Positions 6,348 through 6,839 of a stretch of DNA of 6,839 nt are shown in pieces. The notes under the pieces are model-generated. The model was not told the origin of the DNA. It ran no database searches and was given only the letters and a program-made list of their open reading frames with translations. Position 1 is the first letter of the stretch. Every line of letters begins with the position of its first letter. A program made the position numbers and the translations under genes. This DNA comes from Chloroflexi bacterium UBA6265 (lineage in GTDB: Bacteria; Chloroflexota; Chloroflexia; Thermomicrobiales; UBA6265). The stretch is taken from the NCBI GenBank assembly GCA_002440805.1, contig DJVD01000294.1:1-6839 (forward strand). Reading direction: 5' to 3'.

Positions 6348-6839
6348 ATGGCGGCAGCACAGGGTGTATTTCGCAACAAGCCACTGATGACGCTGGCCGT
6401 CGGCCATTTCAGCGTTGACATGTTCGGCGGATTGCTGCCGGTGCTCTATCCCCTGCTCACCGATCGCTTTGATCTCGATCTCAAGACGGTTGGCTTCGTT
6501 GCCCTGGCCTATTCCGGTGCCAGTAGCCTCAGCCAGCCGCTGTTTGGGTTGCTTGCAGATCGCATCGGCACTCGTCTTACGGGGCTGGCACTGGTGTGGA
6601 GTGCAGTGTTCTTCACCACGATTGGATTCGCCCCCAACTTCGAAATGCTGGTGCTCCTGGCGGCGATTGCCGGCCTGGGAAGCGGCGCATTCCATCCATT
6701 TGGCGCGATCAGCGCCAATGCCGTCATCGACAAGGCCAATCGCAACGAGGCGATGAGTATCTACTCGGGCGGCGGTATTCTTGGCGGCAGCCTGGGCCCG
6801 ATTATCGGCGTGGTGGTATTTGCCACCTTCGGCTTAAGT
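6348..6839 (+). CDS. MFS transporter, fosmidomycin-resistance (Fsr)-like, N-terminal part
   Basis: The gene runs off the right edge; 164 residues (about five membrane segments) are present without a stop. Fsr-type features are G-H-F-S-V-D-M-F-G-G-L-L-P-V-L-Y-P (19-35), the MFS motif A form G-L-L-A-D-R-I-G-T-R (67-76), and G-L-G-S-G-A-F-H-P (109-117), followed by the G-G-G-I-L-G-G-S-L-G-P segment (141-151). Members are proton-driven inner-membrane exporters of small molecules; the Fsr founder gives fosmidomycin resistance, but most relatives have unknown substrates. ATG 6348 is the first usable start: the in-frame ATG at 6312 meets a TGA at 6330-6332. No clear ribosome site precedes it. It is transcribed away from the minus-strand operon, so there is no direct reason to link it with the wall genes. 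Confidence 0.85.
   Translation, partial: MAAAQGVFRNKPLMTLAVGHFSVDMFGGLLPVLYPLLTDRFDLDLKTVGFVALAYSGASSLSQPLFGLLADRIGTRLTGLALVWSAVFFTTIGFAPNFEMLVLLAAIAGLGSGAFHPFGAISANAVIDKANRNEAMSIYSGGGILGGSLGPIIGVVVFATFGLS

Noticed and set aside
6252..6695. 147-residue minus-strand open frame opposite the MFS gene
   Set aside because: It is aligned in register with the transporter codons. The plus strand encodes recognisable MFS membrane segments and motifs.
1..6839. CRISPR array, tRNA/rRNA, IS element or attachment site
   Set aside because: No regularly spaced repeats, no cloverleaf-like or rRNA sequence, and no transposase or integrase coding were seen on either strand.

Overview
The window (6.8 kb, moderately high GC) looks like chromosomal DNA from a bacterium. 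The best guess is a Chloroflexota member of the Thermomicrobia type. This rests on the overall gene style (a FemAB-like protein directly followed by murE, next to large acidic hypothetical proteins) and not on any marker gene, so the taxonomy is tentative. No RNA gene, IS element, integrase, CRISPR array or other mobile signature was seen.

Six genes lie head to tail on the minus strand, and one partial gene lies on the plus strand at the right edge. In transcription order from about 6205 down to 1, the minus-strand genes are: (i) a 43-residue small protein (5989-6120); (ii) an unrecognised 619-residue protein with an apparent winged-helix-like module at each side of a long acidic, Pro-rich linker, plus a C-terminal region of unknown fold (4097-5956); (iii) an acidic HEAT-repeat protein (3040-4113), overlapping (ii); (iv) a FemAB-family peptidyltransferase (1938-2969); (v) MurE, the Mur ligase that adds the third residue of the peptidoglycan stem peptide (429-1934), 3 nt behind (iv); (vi) the N-terminal part of a Tat-exported, TolB/PD40-like beta-propeller protein (1-380, running off the left edge). 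Gaps between them are overlapping to 70 nt, so they are plausibly one operon. A good sigma-A-type promoter candidate (6212-6240) sits upstream of the first gene.

The 227-nt divergent region 6121-6347 separates this operon from an MFS transporter of the fosmidomycin-resistance (Fsr) type, of which the first 164 residues are present. It holds the minus-strand promoter, a perfect 10-nt palindrome and a second short inverted repeat close to the transporter start.

Functionally, MurE and the FemAB protein form a coherent cell-wall pair: MurE installs the diamino acid and FemAB-type enzymes attach amino acids to its side-chain amino group to build the cross-bridge. The three upstream proteins (small protein, winged-helix/linker protein, HEAT protein) have no function I can name. 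Their overlapping, co-directional arrangement ahead of the wall genes makes them the most interesting unknown of the window.
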